Positions 7,109 to 16,055 are shown, numbered from the stretch's first letter. The stretch: DNA of 64,000 nt from Rubritepida flocculans DSM 14296 (GCF_000425365.1 NZ_AUDH01000002.1:62001-126000), one strand, 5' to 3'. The notes: generated from the letters alone by a model not told the origin. Numbers and translations: made by a program.

Positions 7109-7912
7109 TCAGGTCACCTGCCGCCGCCCGAGGAAGGCATGGACCCCCTGGGCGAGGGCCGTGACCAGCTTCGTGCGGTGATCCGCCCTGTTCAGCAGCG
7201 CCTCGTCCAGCGGGTGGGAGAGGAAGCCGCATTCCACCAGCGCGGCGGGCACATCGGGCGCCTTCAGCACCACGAAGCCGGCGCGGCGCAGCGGCTGGGG
7301 CAGCAGGGGCACATCGCCCTCCAGCGCCTGGATCGCGAGGCGGGCGAGGCGTTCGGAGGCGATGCGCGTCTCCTGCCGCATCAGGCTGAGCAGGATGCGC
7401 TGCACCTCGGGCGGCACCGAGGGCAGGCGCAGCCCCCCGGCGAGGTCCGCCTGGTTCTCGCGCCGGGCCAGGGCGGCGGCCAGCGCGTCGGAGGCCTGCT
7501 CGGCGAGGGTGTAGACCGAGGCGCCGCGCACCTGCGCCGCCTGCGGCCCCGGCAGCGCATCCGCGTGCAGGGAGAGCAGCAGCGCCGCCTCCTGCTCGCG
7601 CGCCATCTCCACGCGCCGGGCGAGGGGGAGGAAGGCATCGCGGCTGCGGGTCAGCGCCACGCGGCAGCGCCCGCCGGCCTCGAGGGCGCGGCGCAGCTCC
7701 TGCGCCAGCAGCAGGGTGATGCGCTTCTCCTGCGTGCCGCGGGGGCCGATGGCGCCGGGGTCCGCGCCGCCATGGCCGGGGTCGAGCATGACGAGCGGCA
7801 GCAGCCCCGCCGGCGCGGGGCGGCGCGGCGCCGGGCGCGTCTGCGCGCCCGCCGGTGCGGCGGCAAGGCCGAGCCATCCGCCCAGCCAGGAACGGCGAGT
7901 GAACCCCCTCAT
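7109..7912 (-). CDS. N-acetylmuramoyl-L-alanine amidase (AmiA/AmiC type)
   Basis: A zinc amidase that cuts the bond between muramic acid and the peptide stem in the periplasm, usually during daughter-cell separation. The 267-residue protein has an N-terminal signal with twin arginines (FTRRSWLGGWLGLAAA), suggesting Tat export as for E. coli AmiC. The Amidase_3 domain shows DPGHGG (His47), Glu62 in GTQEKRITLL, SLHADA (His116) and the C-terminal catalytic Glu in ALVECGFLSH. There is no AMIN domain, so the protein is short for the family. The gene is transcribed away from rne. Confidence 0.92.
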   Translation of the reverse strand: MRGFTRRSWLGGWLGLAAAPAGAQTRPAPRRPAPAGLLPLVMLDPGHGGADPGAIGPRGTQEKRITLLLAQELRRALEAGGRCRVALTRSRDAFLPLARRVEMAREQEAALLLSLHADALPGPQAAQVRGASVYTLAEQASDALAAALARRENQADLAGGLRLPSVPPEVQRILLSLMRQETRIASERLARLAIQALEGDVPLLPQPLRRAGFVVLKAPDVPAALVECGFLSHPLDEALLNRADHRTKLVTALAQGVHAFLGRRQVT

Positions 7913-8547
7913 GCGGCGCGACCCCCATCGCGCGGCGCAACCATAGCGGGTAATGCCTGGGGAAATCCAGGGGAGTCTGCCTCGCCTCCGGGCATCCCGC
8001 CCGCGCGCTGGGCAGACCGGCCGGGTCGGCGCCGAGGGGGAAGGGGGGCTGCCCTTGTGGGGGGGCGGCGCGCCGCGTAAGGTGGGCTGCCCCAGCGACC
8101 GGCGCTGCGGGCGGAACGGGGCCGCAAGCCGCCCCCGGCCAGGGCGCGCCATCCCGGCGCGGCCAGCCGGCGCAGCGCGGCGGCCCCCGCCGAGGCCCGG
8201 CGCGCGCCGACATCGCGCCCGCCCCGCAGGCCCGGCCGGTTCCGCCCGCGCGCCCGCGGTGCATCGCCCCCTCGCGCCCGACGCGGAGGCCGGCGGTGCC
8301 GCAAGGTCGCCCGCCCGCGTCGGGCGCACATGAGTGGGGGTAACGCCATTGGGCCCTCCGGCCCGCCGTCCCCGCCGCCGGGCGAACGGCTCCGGAGCGC
8401 CCCCGAGCGAGGACCGAGGCTCGATGTCGCCGACATCGCCGCTGTTCAGACCCCGCCCGGAATCCGTCCTTCCCTCCCCCTTGCGCGTCCGCCCGGCCCT
8501 GCCCCCGCTACGGGAGCCGGCCAGCCGGCGCGCGGAGTGTTTCCCGC
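7913..8547. other. 635-base intergenic region upstream of rne
   Basis: I see no convincing gene here; the open frames lack signals and look like GC-rich chance frames. The region must hold the promoters of the amidase (minus) and of rne (plus). A perfect inverted repeat, CGATGTCG and CGACATCG around one base, lies at 8422-8438, about 110 bases before the rne start. In E. coli the rne leader mediates autoregulation by RNase E. A similar role here is only an inference from the unusual length. Confidence 0.5.
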
Positions 8548-11343
8548 ATGACCAAGCGCATGTTGATCGACGCGGCCCACCCGGAAGAAACCCGGGTGGT
8601 CGTGATGGATGGCTCCCGCGTTGAGGAGTTCGACCTCGAGGCGGCCAACCGGCTTCCCCTCAAGGGCAACATCTACCTGGCCCGCGTGGTGCGGGTGGAA
8701 CCCAGCCTGCAGGCCGCCTTCGTGGAGTATGGCGGCAACCGGCACGGCTTCCTCGCCTTCGGCGAAATCCATCCGGACTACTACCAGATCCCGGTCGCCG
8801 ACCGGCAGAAGCTGATCGAGATGCAGGAGGCCGAGGCCCGCGAGGAGGCCGAGGCCGAGGCCCGCGAGGAGGAGCGCCGCGCCCAGGCGCTGGCCCGGCG
8901 CGAGGCCGCCCGCGCCGCCGCCCAGGCGATTCTCGACGCCACCACCCCGCCCGCCCCGGCCGAGGGCGAGGACGCGCCGAGCCCCGAGGCGCTCGCCGCG
9001 CAGCTCGAGGCGGAGGCCGCCGCCCGCGCCGCCGCCGAGGCCGTGCTGGCCGGCGAGGAGGCTGCGGGCGAGGAGCCCCTGGCCGACGACCCGGCCGGCG
9101 AGGCCGCCCCCTGCCTCGCTCCCGAGGCCGCCCCGGAGGCCCCCGGCGAGGAGGCCCCCGGCGAGGAGGCGAACGGCGAGGAGGCGAACGGCCGCGTCGA
9201 GATCCTCCCGCCCTCCGACCTTCCTCCGCCCGAGACCATCGGCGTGGGCGAGGGCGACGCCGAGGGCGATGCGGAGGCCGAGGCGGAGGAGCGCGCGCGC
9301 GAACGCCGCGCCACGCCCCGCTTCCTGCGCAACTACAAGATCCAGGAGGTGATCCGCCGCCGGCAGATCATGCTGGTGCAGGTGGTGAAGGAGGAGCGCG
9401 GCACCAAGGGCGCGGCGCTGACCACCTACATCTCGCTCGCCGGGCGCTTCTCGGTGCTGATGCCCAACTCGCCGCGCGGCGGCGGCGTCTCGCGCAAGAT
9501 CACCTCGGCGGCCGATCGCCGCCGCCTGCGCGAGATCATCGAGGAGCTGGAGCTGCCCCGCGGCATGTCGCTGATCGTGCGCACCGCGGGCGCGCAGCGG
9601 CCCAAGCCCGAGATCAAGCGCGACTGCGAATACCTGCTGCGCCTGTGGGACGACATCCGCGAGCGCACCCTGGCCTCCACCGCGCCCGCGCTGATCTACG
9701 AGGAGGCCGACCTCATCAAGCGCGCCATCCGCGACGGCTACGCGCGCGACATGGACGAAATCCTGGTGGAGGGCGACGAGGCCTACCGCCAGGCGCGCGA
9801 GTTCATGCGCATGCTGATGCCCGAGCACGCGGGCAAGATCAAAGCCTATCGCGACGGCGCGGTGCCGCTCTTCTCGCGCTACCAGGCGGAGAGCCAGCTC
9901 GACGCGATGCACGAGCCGACGGTGCAGCTCAAATCCGGCGGCTACATCGTCATCAACCAGACCGAAGCGCTGGTCGCCATCGACGTGAACTCGGGCCGCG
10001 CGACGCGCGAGCGCAACATCGAGGACACGGCGCTCAAGACCAACCTCGAGGCGGCGGACGAGATCGCCCGCCAGCTCCGCCTGCGCGACCTCGCGGGGCT
10101 GATCGTGATCGATTTCATCGACATGGACAGCAACCGCCACAACGCGATGGTGGAGAAGCGCCTGAAGGACGCGCTGCGGCACGACCGCGCGCGCATCCAG
10201 GTGGGGCGCATCAGCCATTTCGGGCTGCTCGAGATGTCGCGCCAGCGGCTGCGCCCCTCGCTGACGGAGCAGAGCTTCGTCACCTGCCCGCACTGCAACG
10301 GGCGCGGGGTGGTGCGCAACCTGGAGAGCAGCGCCATCGCCGCGCTGCGCGCCATCGAGGAGGAATGCGCCCGCCGCCGCGCCGCCGAGATCACGGTGCG
10401 CGTGACCACCCCCGTCGCGCTCTACCTGCTCAACCGCAAGCGCGACCGGCTGGCCGAGATCGAGGGGCGCTGGGGTGTGGCCGTGCTGTTCGAGCCCGAT
10501 GACAGCCTGCGCGGCGCGGAGACGCGCATCGAGCGCGGCCGCGCCCCCGCCGCCCCGCCGGCCGAGGAGAAGCCCAGCGCGCTGCGCATGGACTACGCCC
10601 CCGAGGCCGAGGAGGCGGAGGAGGCCGAGGAATCGCCCGAGGCCGAGGCCGCCGAGCCCCGCGCCGGCGCCGAGGAGGAGCGCAGCCGGCGTCGCCGTCG
10701 CCGCCGGGGCCGCGGCCGCCGCGCCGAGGCCGGCGAGCGCCCCGAGGCCGGCGCCGCCCCCGCCGAGGAGGAGGGCGCCGAGGATGCCGCCGCCGAGGCC
10801 GAACCCGCCCCTGCCGAGGATGCCGCCGCCGAGGAGGGCGCCCCGGCCGAGGCCGGGCGCGGCGAGGAGGAACGCGGCCGCCGCCGCCGGGGTCGCCGTG
10901 GCGGCCGCCGCCGGCGTGAGGGCGAGCCCGCCGCCCAGGCCGCCGAGGGCGAGGAGGAGGGCGAGGCCGCCGCGGCCCCGCCGCCCGCCTATGCCGGCCC
11001 CACCCCCGCCGACCCCTTCGCCGGCGCGCCGGACAGCGTGCTCGCCGCGCTGGAGGCGGCCGAAGCCGCAGCCGAGGCCGCGCTGGCCATGCGCGCGGCC
11101 CCGCCCGCGCCGCCTTCCGAACCCCTCGCCGTGACGCCCGAGCCCGTGCCCGCCCCGGAGCCGGAGGCGGAGCCCGCGCCCGCCGCGGCCGCGACGCCGG
11201 AGCCCGTCCCGGCCCCGGCCGCGCCCTCGGCCGCCGCGCCCGAGCCGCCGCCCGCCCCGGTCATCGGCCCCGCCATCCAGCCCAAGCCGGTGGAGGAGGT
11301 CGCGGCCGTCGCGCCGCGCCGCGCGGGCTGGTGGAAGCGGTGA
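8548..11343 (+). CDS. rne: Ribonuclease E
   Basis: A 931-residue essential endoribonuclease and degradosome scaffold. The S1 domain starts near residue 38. It is interrupted by an acidic Glu/Ala-rich insertion, about residues 92-257, with tandem GEEA repeats. The catalytic aspartates are Asp479 (VAIDVNSGRAT) and Asp522 (IVIDFIDM). The zinc-link is CPHC at 580-583. The C-terminal half is disordered, with two arginine-rich patches (RRRRRRRGRGRR and RRRRGRRGGRRRRE) for RNA binding. The final GWWKR matches the PNPase-binding tail known in Caulobacter. The stop overlaps the next gene's GTG. Confidence 0.97.
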   Translation: MTKRMLIDAAHPEETRVVVMDGSRVEEFDLEAANRLPLKGNIYLARVVRVEPSLQAAFVEYGGNRHGFLAFGEIHPDYYQIPVADRQKLIEMQEAEAREEAEAEAREEERRAQALARREAARAAAQAILDATTPPAPAEGEDAPSPEALAAQLEAEAAARAAAEAVLAGEEAAGEEPLADDPAGEAAPCLAPEAAPEAPGEEAPGEEANGEEANGRVEILPPSDLPPPETIGVGEGDAEGDAEAEAEERARERRATPRFLRNYKIQEVIRRRQIMLVQVVKEERGTKGAALTTYISLAGRFSVLMPNSPRGGGVSRKITSAADRRRLREIIEELELPRGMSLIVRTAGAQRPKPEIKRDCEYLLRLWDDIRERTLASTAPALIYEEADLIKRAIRDGYARDMDEILVEGDEAYRQAREFMRMLMPEHAGKIKAYRDGAVPLFSRYQAESQLDAMHEPTVQLKSGGYIVINQTEALVAIDVNSGRATRERNIEDTALKTNLEAADEIARQLRLRDLAGLIVIDFIDMDSNRHNAMVEKRLKDALRHDRARIQVGRISHFGLLEMSRQRLRPSLTEQSFVTCPHCNGRGVVRNLESSAIAALRAIEEECARRRAAEITVRVTTPVALYLLNRKRDRLAEIEGRWGVAVLFEPDDSLRGAETRIERGRAPAAPPAEEKPSALRMDYAPEAEEAEEAEESPEAEAAEPRAGAEEERSRRRRRRRGRGRRAEAGERPEAGAAPAEEEGAEDAAAEAEPAPAEDAAAEEGAPAEAGRGEEERGRRRRGRRGGRRRREGEPAAQAAEGEEEGEAAAAPPPAYAGPTPADPFAGAPDSVLAALEAAEAAAEAALAMRAAPPAPPSEPLAVTPEPVPAPEPEAEPAPAAAATPEPVPAPAAPSAAAPEPPPAPVIGPAIQPKPVEEVAAVAPRRAGWWKR

Positions 11344-12128
11344 GCGCGCCGCCCGTCCTCGTCGCGCGCGAGGGGCCGGTCGTTCGTGTCACCCTGAACC
11401 GCCCCGAGCGGCGCAACGCCATCGGCGGCGGCATGGGCGAGGCGCTGGACGCGCTGCTGGCCGAGCTCGCGCAGGACCGCACGGCCCGCGTGGTGGTGCT
11501 GCGCGGCGCGGGCGGGCATTTCTGCGCCGGGCTCGACCTCACCGAGGTCGGCCAGGGGCCGCGGGAGGAGCGGCTGGCCGCCGGCGAGCGTCGCAACCGC
11601 GCCATGGGCGAGCGGCTGCGCGCCCTCAGCGCCCTGCCGCAGGTGGTGGTGGCGGCCGTGGAGGGCGCGGCCCATGCCGGCGGCCTCGGCTTCGTCTGCG
11701 CGGCCGACATCGCCTTCGCCAGCGCCGATGCCCGCTTCGCCGCGCCCGAGGTGCGGCGCGGCCTGGTGCCCGCGCAGATCCTGCCCTGGCTGGTGCGGCG
11801 CATGGGCCGCAGCCAGGCCGCACGGCTGGTGCTGGAGGCCGGGGTGCTGGAGGCGCCGGCCGCGCTCGCCATGGGCCTCGTGCACGAGGTGCTGCCCGAC
11901 CGCGCGGCGCTGGAGGCGCGCCTCGCCGCCCTGCTCGCCGCGCTGCGCGAGGCCGCGCCGGGCGCGCTGGCCGAGACCAAGGCGCTGCTCGCCGCGCTCG
12001 GCCCCGTCGCGCCCGAGGGCTATGCCGAGGCCGGGGTGGCCGCCTTCGCCCGCACCGCCGCCGGCCCCGAGGCGGAAGAGGGCATCGCCGCCTTCCGGGA
12101 GAAGCGCAAACCGGCCTGGGCGGTGTAG
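11340..12128 (+). CDS. Enoyl-CoA hydratase/isomerase family protein
   Basis: A 262-residue crotonase-fold protein starting at a GTG that overlaps the rne stop. It has the oxyanion segments HFCAGLDL and AHAGGLGFVCAADIAFA, and FAAPEVRRGLVPAQI. The Glu of PEVRRG (second catalytic Glu of crotonase) is kept. The first Glu position in the GGLGF motif is glycine, as in methylglutaconyl-CoA and geranyl-CoA pathway hydratases (LiuC/AtuE-like), which the GLVPAQILPWLVRR stretch also resembles. The exact substrate is not certain. Coupling to rne is probably transcriptional convenience. Confidence 0.85.
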   Translation: MSAPPVLVAREGPVVRVTLNRPERRNAIGGGMGEALDALLAELAQDRTARVVVLRGAGGHFCAGLDLTEVGQGPREERLAAGERRNRAMGERLRALSALPQVVVAAVEGAAHAGGLGFVCAADIAFASADARFAAPEVRRGLVPAQILPWLVRRMGRSQAARLVLEAGVLEAPAALAMGLVHEVLPDRAALEARLAALLAALREAAPGALAETKALLAALGPVAPEGYAEAGVAAFARTAAGPEAEEGIAAFREKRKPAWAV

Positions 12129-12173
12129 CCTGCCCGCGCGCCGGGCGTCGGCGCGAGGGGCGAGGGGGCTGGG

Positions 12174-13634
12174 ATGGCCGGGCCGCGCAGGCCGCAACTC
12201 CGGAACGGGACGCTGCACGCCGATCTCTGCGTGATCGGCGCTGGCTCGGGCGGGCTCTCCGTCGCGGCCGGGGCGGCGCAGATGGGCGCCTCGGTGGTGC
12301 TGGTCGAGAGGGGCCGCATGGGCGGGGAATGCCTCAACACCGGCTGCGTGCCCTCCAAGGCGCTGCTCGCCGCCGCGGCGGCCGCGCAGGCGGCGCGCGG
12401 GGCGCATCGCTTCGGCCTCGATGTGCCCGAGCCCCAGGTGGAGTTCGCCCGGGTGCGCGCGCATCTGCGCGAGGTGATCGCCGCCCTCGCGCCGCAGGAT
12501 TCGGCCGAGCGCTTCGAGGCGCTGGGCTGCACGGTGATCCGCGCCGCCGCCGCCTTCACCGGCCCGCGCGAGGCGGTGGCCGGGGGCCAGCCCATCCGCG
12601 CGCGGCGCTTCGTCCTCGCCACCGGCTCGCGCGCCGCCATCCCGCCCATCCCGGGCCTCGCCGCGCTGCCCTTCCTCACCAACGAGACGCTCTTCGACCT
12701 CGCGGAGCGCCCGGCGCATCTGCTGGTGCTGGGCGGCGGGCCGGTGGGGGTGGAGATGGCGCTGGCCTTCCGCCGCCTCGGCAGCGCGGTGACGCTGCTG
12801 GAGCGCGCCAGCCTGCTGCCGCGCGAGGAGCCCGAGGCGGCCGCCCTGATCCGCGCGGCGCTGCGGCGCGAGGGGGTGGCGGTGGAGGAGGGGGCGGCCG
12901 TGGCCGCGGCGAACCCCGGCCCGGAGGGCGAGGGGGTGGAGCTGGAGTTCGACCAGGACGGGCTGCGACGCAGCCTCCGCGGCTCGCATCTGCTGGTGGC
13001 CACCGGGCGGCGTCCGAACACCGAGGGGCTGGGGCTGGAGCTGGCCGGCATCGCGCACACGCCGCGCGGCGTCACCGTGGATGGGCGGATGCGCACCACC
13101 AACCGGCGGGTCTTCGCCCTCGGCGACGTGGCGGGCGGGCCGCTCTACACCCATGCGGCCGGGGCCCAGGCCGGGGTGGTGCTGCGCAACGCGCTGCTCG
13201 GCCTCCCCGCGACGCGCGACGACCGGGCGATGCCGCGCGTCACCTTCACCGACCCCGAGCTCGCCCAGGTGGGCATGACCGAGGCCGAGGCGCGCAAGGC
13301 CGGCGAGGCGGTGACCGTGCTGTGCGAGCCGCTCGCGCACAATGACCGCGCGGTGGCCGAGCGCGCGCCGGAGGGGCTGGCGAAGATCGTGCTGGGCGGG
13401 GCCGGGCGGGTGCTGGGCGCGACGCTGGTGGCCCCGCGGGCGGGCGAGATGATCGGGCTCTGGGCGCTGGCGGTGCAGCAGGGCCTGCGCATCGGCGCGG
13501 TGGCGCGGCTGGTTCTGCCTTATCCGACCCTTTCCGAAATCTCGAAGCGTGCGGCGGCGCGCTTCTACACCCCCGCGCTGTTCGGCCCGCGCACCCGCGG
13601 GCTGGTGGGGCTGCTGCAGCGGCTGCTGCCGTGA
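12174..13634 (+). CDS. FAD-dependent pyridine nucleotide-disulfide oxidoreductase (mercuric/dihydrolipoyl reductase-like)
   Basis: A 486-residue flavoprotein. It has an N-terminal FAD Rossmann motif (CVIGAGSGGLSVA), the redox-active disulfide in GGECLNTGCVPSK (Cys53/Cys58), an NAD(P)H-binding GGGPVGVEMA, the second FAD motif FALGDVAGG and a C-terminal dimerisation domain (TFTDPELAQVGMTE). The C-terminal cysteine pair of true mercuric reductase is absent. It overlaps the TVP38 gene by GTGA. Reductases of this type are often fused or linked to TVP38-family proteins, so the partner or substrate is probably shared; the physiological substrate is unknown. Confidence 0.85.
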   Translation: MAGPRRPQLRNGTLHADLCVIGAGSGGLSVAAGAAQMGASVVLVERGRMGGECLNTGCVPSKALLAAAAAAQAARGAHRFGLDVPEPQVEFARVRAHLREVIAALAPQDSAERFEALGCTVIRAAAAFTGPREAVAGGQPIRARRFVLATGSRAAIPPIPGLAALPFLTNETLFDLAERPAHLLVLGGGPVGVEMALAFRRLGSAVTLLERASLLPREEPEAAALIRAALRREGVAVEEGAAVAAANPGPEGEGVELEFDQDGLRRSLRGSHLLVATGRRPNTEGLGLELAGIAHTPRGVTVDGRMRTTNRRVFALGDVAGGPLYTHAAGAQAGVVLRNALLGLPATRDDRAMPRVTFTDPELAQVGMTEAEARKAGEAVTVLCEPLAHNDRAVAERAPEGLAKIVLGGAGRVLGATLVAPRAGEMIGLWALAVQQGLRIGAVARLVLPYPTLSEISKRAAARFYTPALFGPRTRGLVGLLQRLLP

Positions 13635-14323
13635 GCGGGAGGCGGCTCGCCCTGCTCCTCGCGCTGGCGGCGCTGCTGCTCGCGCTGCGGCTCGCGGGGG
13701 TGGAGGAGCTTCTCTCGCTGGAGGCGCTGGCGCGGCGGCGGGAGGCGCTGCTCGTCCTGGTGGCGCGCGATCCGGCGGCCGTCGCGCTCGGCTATGTCCT
13801 GCTCTATGCGCTGGCGGTGGCGGCCTCGCTGCCGGGCGCGGCCATCCTCACCCTGGCGGGCGGCTTCCTGTTCGGCGCGGGGCTGGGCGCGGCGCTGGCG
13901 GTGCTGGGGGCGACGCTGGGCGCCACCGGGGCCTTCCTCGTCGCGCGGCGGCTGCTGGGCGAGGCGGCGCTGGAGCGGCTCGGCCCGCGCGCCCGGTCCC
14001 TGGCCGCGGCGATCCGGCGCGACGCCGCCTCCTACCTGCTCATGCTGCGCCTCGTGCCGCTGTTTCCCTTCGTGCTGGTGAACCTCGTTCCCGCCCTCGT
14101 CGGGGTGCGGCTGCCGCTCTATGTCGCGACGACCTGTCTCGGCATCCTGCCCGCCACCGCGCTCATCGCCCTGACCGGGGCGGGGCTGGGCGAGGCGCTG
14201 GAGGGGGGCGGGGCGCCCGATGCGGGGCGGCTGCTCTCGCCCGCCATGCTGGCGGGGCTGATCGGGCTCGGCTTGCTCGCCCTGGCCGCCATCCCCATCC
14301 GCCGGCGGCTGGAGCGGCGGTGA
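13631..14323 (+). CDS. TVP38/TMEM64 family membrane protein
   Basis: A 230-residue inner-membrane protein of the VTT/DedA-related superfamily. About six hydrophobic segments surround the conserved core (ASLPGAAILTLAGGFLFG and the following GATLGATGAFLVARRLLG) and a second conserved segment (LRLVPLFPFVLVNLVPAL). DedA-type proteins act as lipid scramblases or proton-dependent carriers; the specific role of this subfamily is not established. GTG 13631 overlaps the upstream reductase stop, and its own stop overlaps the ATG of the radical SAM gene. The three proteins are therefore made together. Confidence 0.85.
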   Translation: MSGRRLALLLALAALLLALRLAGVEELLSLEALARRREALLVLVARDPAAVALGYVLLYALAVAASLPGAAILTLAGGFLFGAGLGAALAVLGATLGATGAFLVARRLLGEAALERLGPRARSLAAAIRRDAASYLLMLRLVPLFPFVLVNLVPALVGVRLPLYVATTCLGILPATALIALTGAGLGEALEGGGAPDAGRLLSPAMLAGLIGLGLLALAAIPIRRRLERR

Positions 14324-15339
14324 TGCGCCCGGCGCGGGCGCGCCTACATGACGGCGCAGCCCCGAGCCGCCAGAGGGAACAGGCCTTGTCCATCCGCCAG
14401 CAGGAGGCGCCGCGCCTCGATCCGCGCAAGTTCCAGGACCCGGAGGTGACGCTCAAGGGCGAGCCGCGCGCGAAGGTGGCGCTGGGCGCGCTGCGCACCC
14501 TCTGGTTCAACACCGGCACGCTGTGCAACATCGCCTGCGCCCACTGCTACATCGAGAGCAGCCCGCGCAACGACGCGCTGGCTTATCTGACGCTGGACGA
14601 GGTGCGCCGCTTCCTCGACGAGGCGCGCGGGCAGCCGCTGGAGGAGGTGGGCTTCACCGGCGGCGAGCCCTTCATGAACCCCGAGCTGGTGCCGATGCTG
14701 GAGGAGGTTCTGGCCCGCGGCCTGCGCGTCCTGGTGCTGACCAACGCCATGCAGCCCTTGCGCCGCCACCGCGCGGCGCTGCGCGCGCTGCTCGACCGGC
14801 ACGGGCCGGAGCGGCTGATCCTGCGCGTCAGCCTCGACCATCACGACGCCGCGGCGCATGACCTCGAGCGCGGCGCGGGCAGCTTCGCGCGCACGCTGGA
14901 GGGGATGCGCTGGCTGGCGCGCGAGGGCTTCACGCTGCACGTCGCGGGCCGCGCCGGCTTCGGGCAGGCGGGCGAGGCGGCGATGCGCGCGGGCTACGCC
15001 GCGCTGTTTGCCGCGCACGGCATCGCGGTGGACGCGGCGGACCCGGTGGCGCTGATGCTCTTCCCCGAGATGGACGCGGGGCGCGACGTGCCGGAGATCA
15101 CCACCGCCTGCTGGGGCATTCTCGGCAAATCCCCGCAGAGCGTGATGTGCGCCTCCTCGCGCATGGTGGTGCGGCGCAAGGGCGCGCCGCGCGCGGCGGT
15201 GCTGGCCTGCACGCTGCTCGCCTACGATCCGCGCTTCGAACTGGGCGCGACGCTGGCGGAGGCGGCGCGGCCGGTGGCGCTGAACCACCCGCATTGCGCG
15301 CGTTTCTGCGTGCTGGGCGGGGCGGCCTGCTCGCGCTGA
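14323..15339 (+). CDS. Radical SAM protein
   Basis: A 338-residue protein with the 4Fe-4S/AdoMet motif CNIACAHC (Cys68, Cys72, Cys75; CX3CX2C) followed by the family GFTGGEPFMNPELV glycine-rich strand. At least six further cysteines lie in the C-terminal third (TACWG, VMCASS, LACTL, HCARFC, AACSR), enough for an auxiliary cluster, though the classical SPASM spacing is not evident. The ATG overlaps the TVP38 stop (TGATG); a TTG at 14386 with a GAGGGA site is an alternative start. The substrate is unknown. It is convergent with the GntR gene, with adjacent stop codons. Confidence 0.85.
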   Translation: MRPARARLHDGAAPSRQREQALSIRQQEAPRLDPRKFQDPEVTLKGEPRAKVALGALRTLWFNTGTLCNIACAHCYIESSPRNDALAYLTLDEVRRFLDEARGQPLEEVGFTGGEPFMNPELVPMLEEVLARGLRVLVLTNAMQPLRRHRAALRALLDRHGPERLILRVSLDHHDAAAHDLERGAGSFARTLEGMRWLAREGFTLHVAGRAGFGQAGEAAMRAGYAALFAAHGIAVDAADPVALMLFPEMDAGRDVPEITTACWGILGKSPQSVMCASSRMVVRRKGAPRAAVLACTLLAYDPRFELGATLAEAARPVALNHPHCARFCVLGGAACSR

Positions 15340-16002
15340 TCACGCCCCGGGCGCGGCCAGCGGCACGCCCAGCGTGCGGGTGAGCCAGGCGAGGCGGTGG
15401 CGCTGCGCCGCCCGGGCATGGGCGCGCGCGGCGGCCTCGGCCGCCTCGCCGTCGCGCGCCGTCAGCGCGCGCAGCAGGGCGAGGTGCTCGCGATGGGCGG
15501 ATTCCGCGCGGCCCTCCAGCGTCAGCAGCGAGGGCAGCAGCGCGAGATGCGCCGAGAGCTGCTCGAGGCTCTTGAGCAGGTAGCGGTTGTGCGCGGCCAG
15601 GTAGAGCAGCCCGTGCAGGCGCTGGTTCAGCGCCGCCAGCGCCGCCGCATCGCCGAACAGGGCGGGCTCCTGCTCCAGCAGCTCGGCCATGGCGGCGAGC
15701 TCCGCCTCGCTCGCGTGCTGCGCGGCCAGCCGCGCCGCCGCCCCCTCCAGGATTTCGCGCATGACGTAGAGCTCCACCACCTGCGCGTGGTCGGGCCGCG
15801 TCACGGTCAGGCCGCGGCGCGGGGCGTGGGTGAGGAGCCCCTCCGCCTCCAGCCGCGCCAGCGCCTGGCGGATGGGGGTGCGCGAGACGCCGAAGCGCCG
15901 CGCCAGCTCCTGCTCCGTCAGGCGCTGGCCGGGGGGCAGGATGCCGTCGCGGATGGCGGCGCGCAGCCGCGCGGTCACATCCGAGGCGGGCGGGGTGTCC
16001 AT
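15340..16002 (-). CDS. GntR family transcriptional regulator (FCD domain)
   Basis: A 220-residue regulator. The N-terminal winged helix (about residues 8-70) has the hallmark LARRFGVSRTPIRQALARLEAEGLL, quoted here by its core VSRTPIRQALARL. The all-helical FCD ligand domain follows, with metal-binding candidates in YVMREILEG and NQRLHGLLYLAAHNR. Such FadR/VanR-type regulators sense small organic acids. It is transcribed divergently from tcuA with only 53 bases between starts. Control of the tricarballylate genes is thus likely, replacing the LysR-type TcuR of Salmonella (inference). Confidence 0.9.
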   Translation of the reverse strand: MDTPPASDVTARLRAAIRDGILPPGQRLTEQELARRFGVSRTPIRQALARLEAEGLLTHAPRRGLTVTRPDHAQVVELYVMREILEGAAARLAAQHASEAELAAMAELLEQEPALFGDAAALAALNQRLHGLLYLAAHNRYLLKSLEQLSAHLALLPSLLTLEGRAESAHREHLALLRALTARDGEAAEAAARAHARAAQRHRLAWLTRTLGVPLAAPGA

Positions 16003-16055
16003 GGCCCATTCTACCCTGGCTGGACATGGCTGGATACAGCGGGATACAAACCCGC
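16003..16055. promoter_or_regulatory. Divergent control region between the GntR gene and tcuA
   Basis: The 53-base gap holds direct repeats: TGGCTGGA at 16017-16024 and 16027-16034, and GGATACA at 16032-16038 and 16042-16048. The second pair is 10 bases apart, one helical turn, which suits cooperative binding of a dimeric repressor. They overlap where both promoters must lie. Operator function for the adjacent GntR protein is inferred. FCD-type operators are more often inverted than direct repeats. Confidence 0.4.

Noticed and set aside
8330-8624. Small plus-strand frames in the gap before rne
   Set aside because: No ribosome site, they run into rne in another frame, and the products are Pro/Arg-rich shadow sequences.
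9130-9200. Short tandem repeats in rne, considered as a separate repeat element
   Set aside because: They are in frame and encode GEEA units of the acidic insertion.
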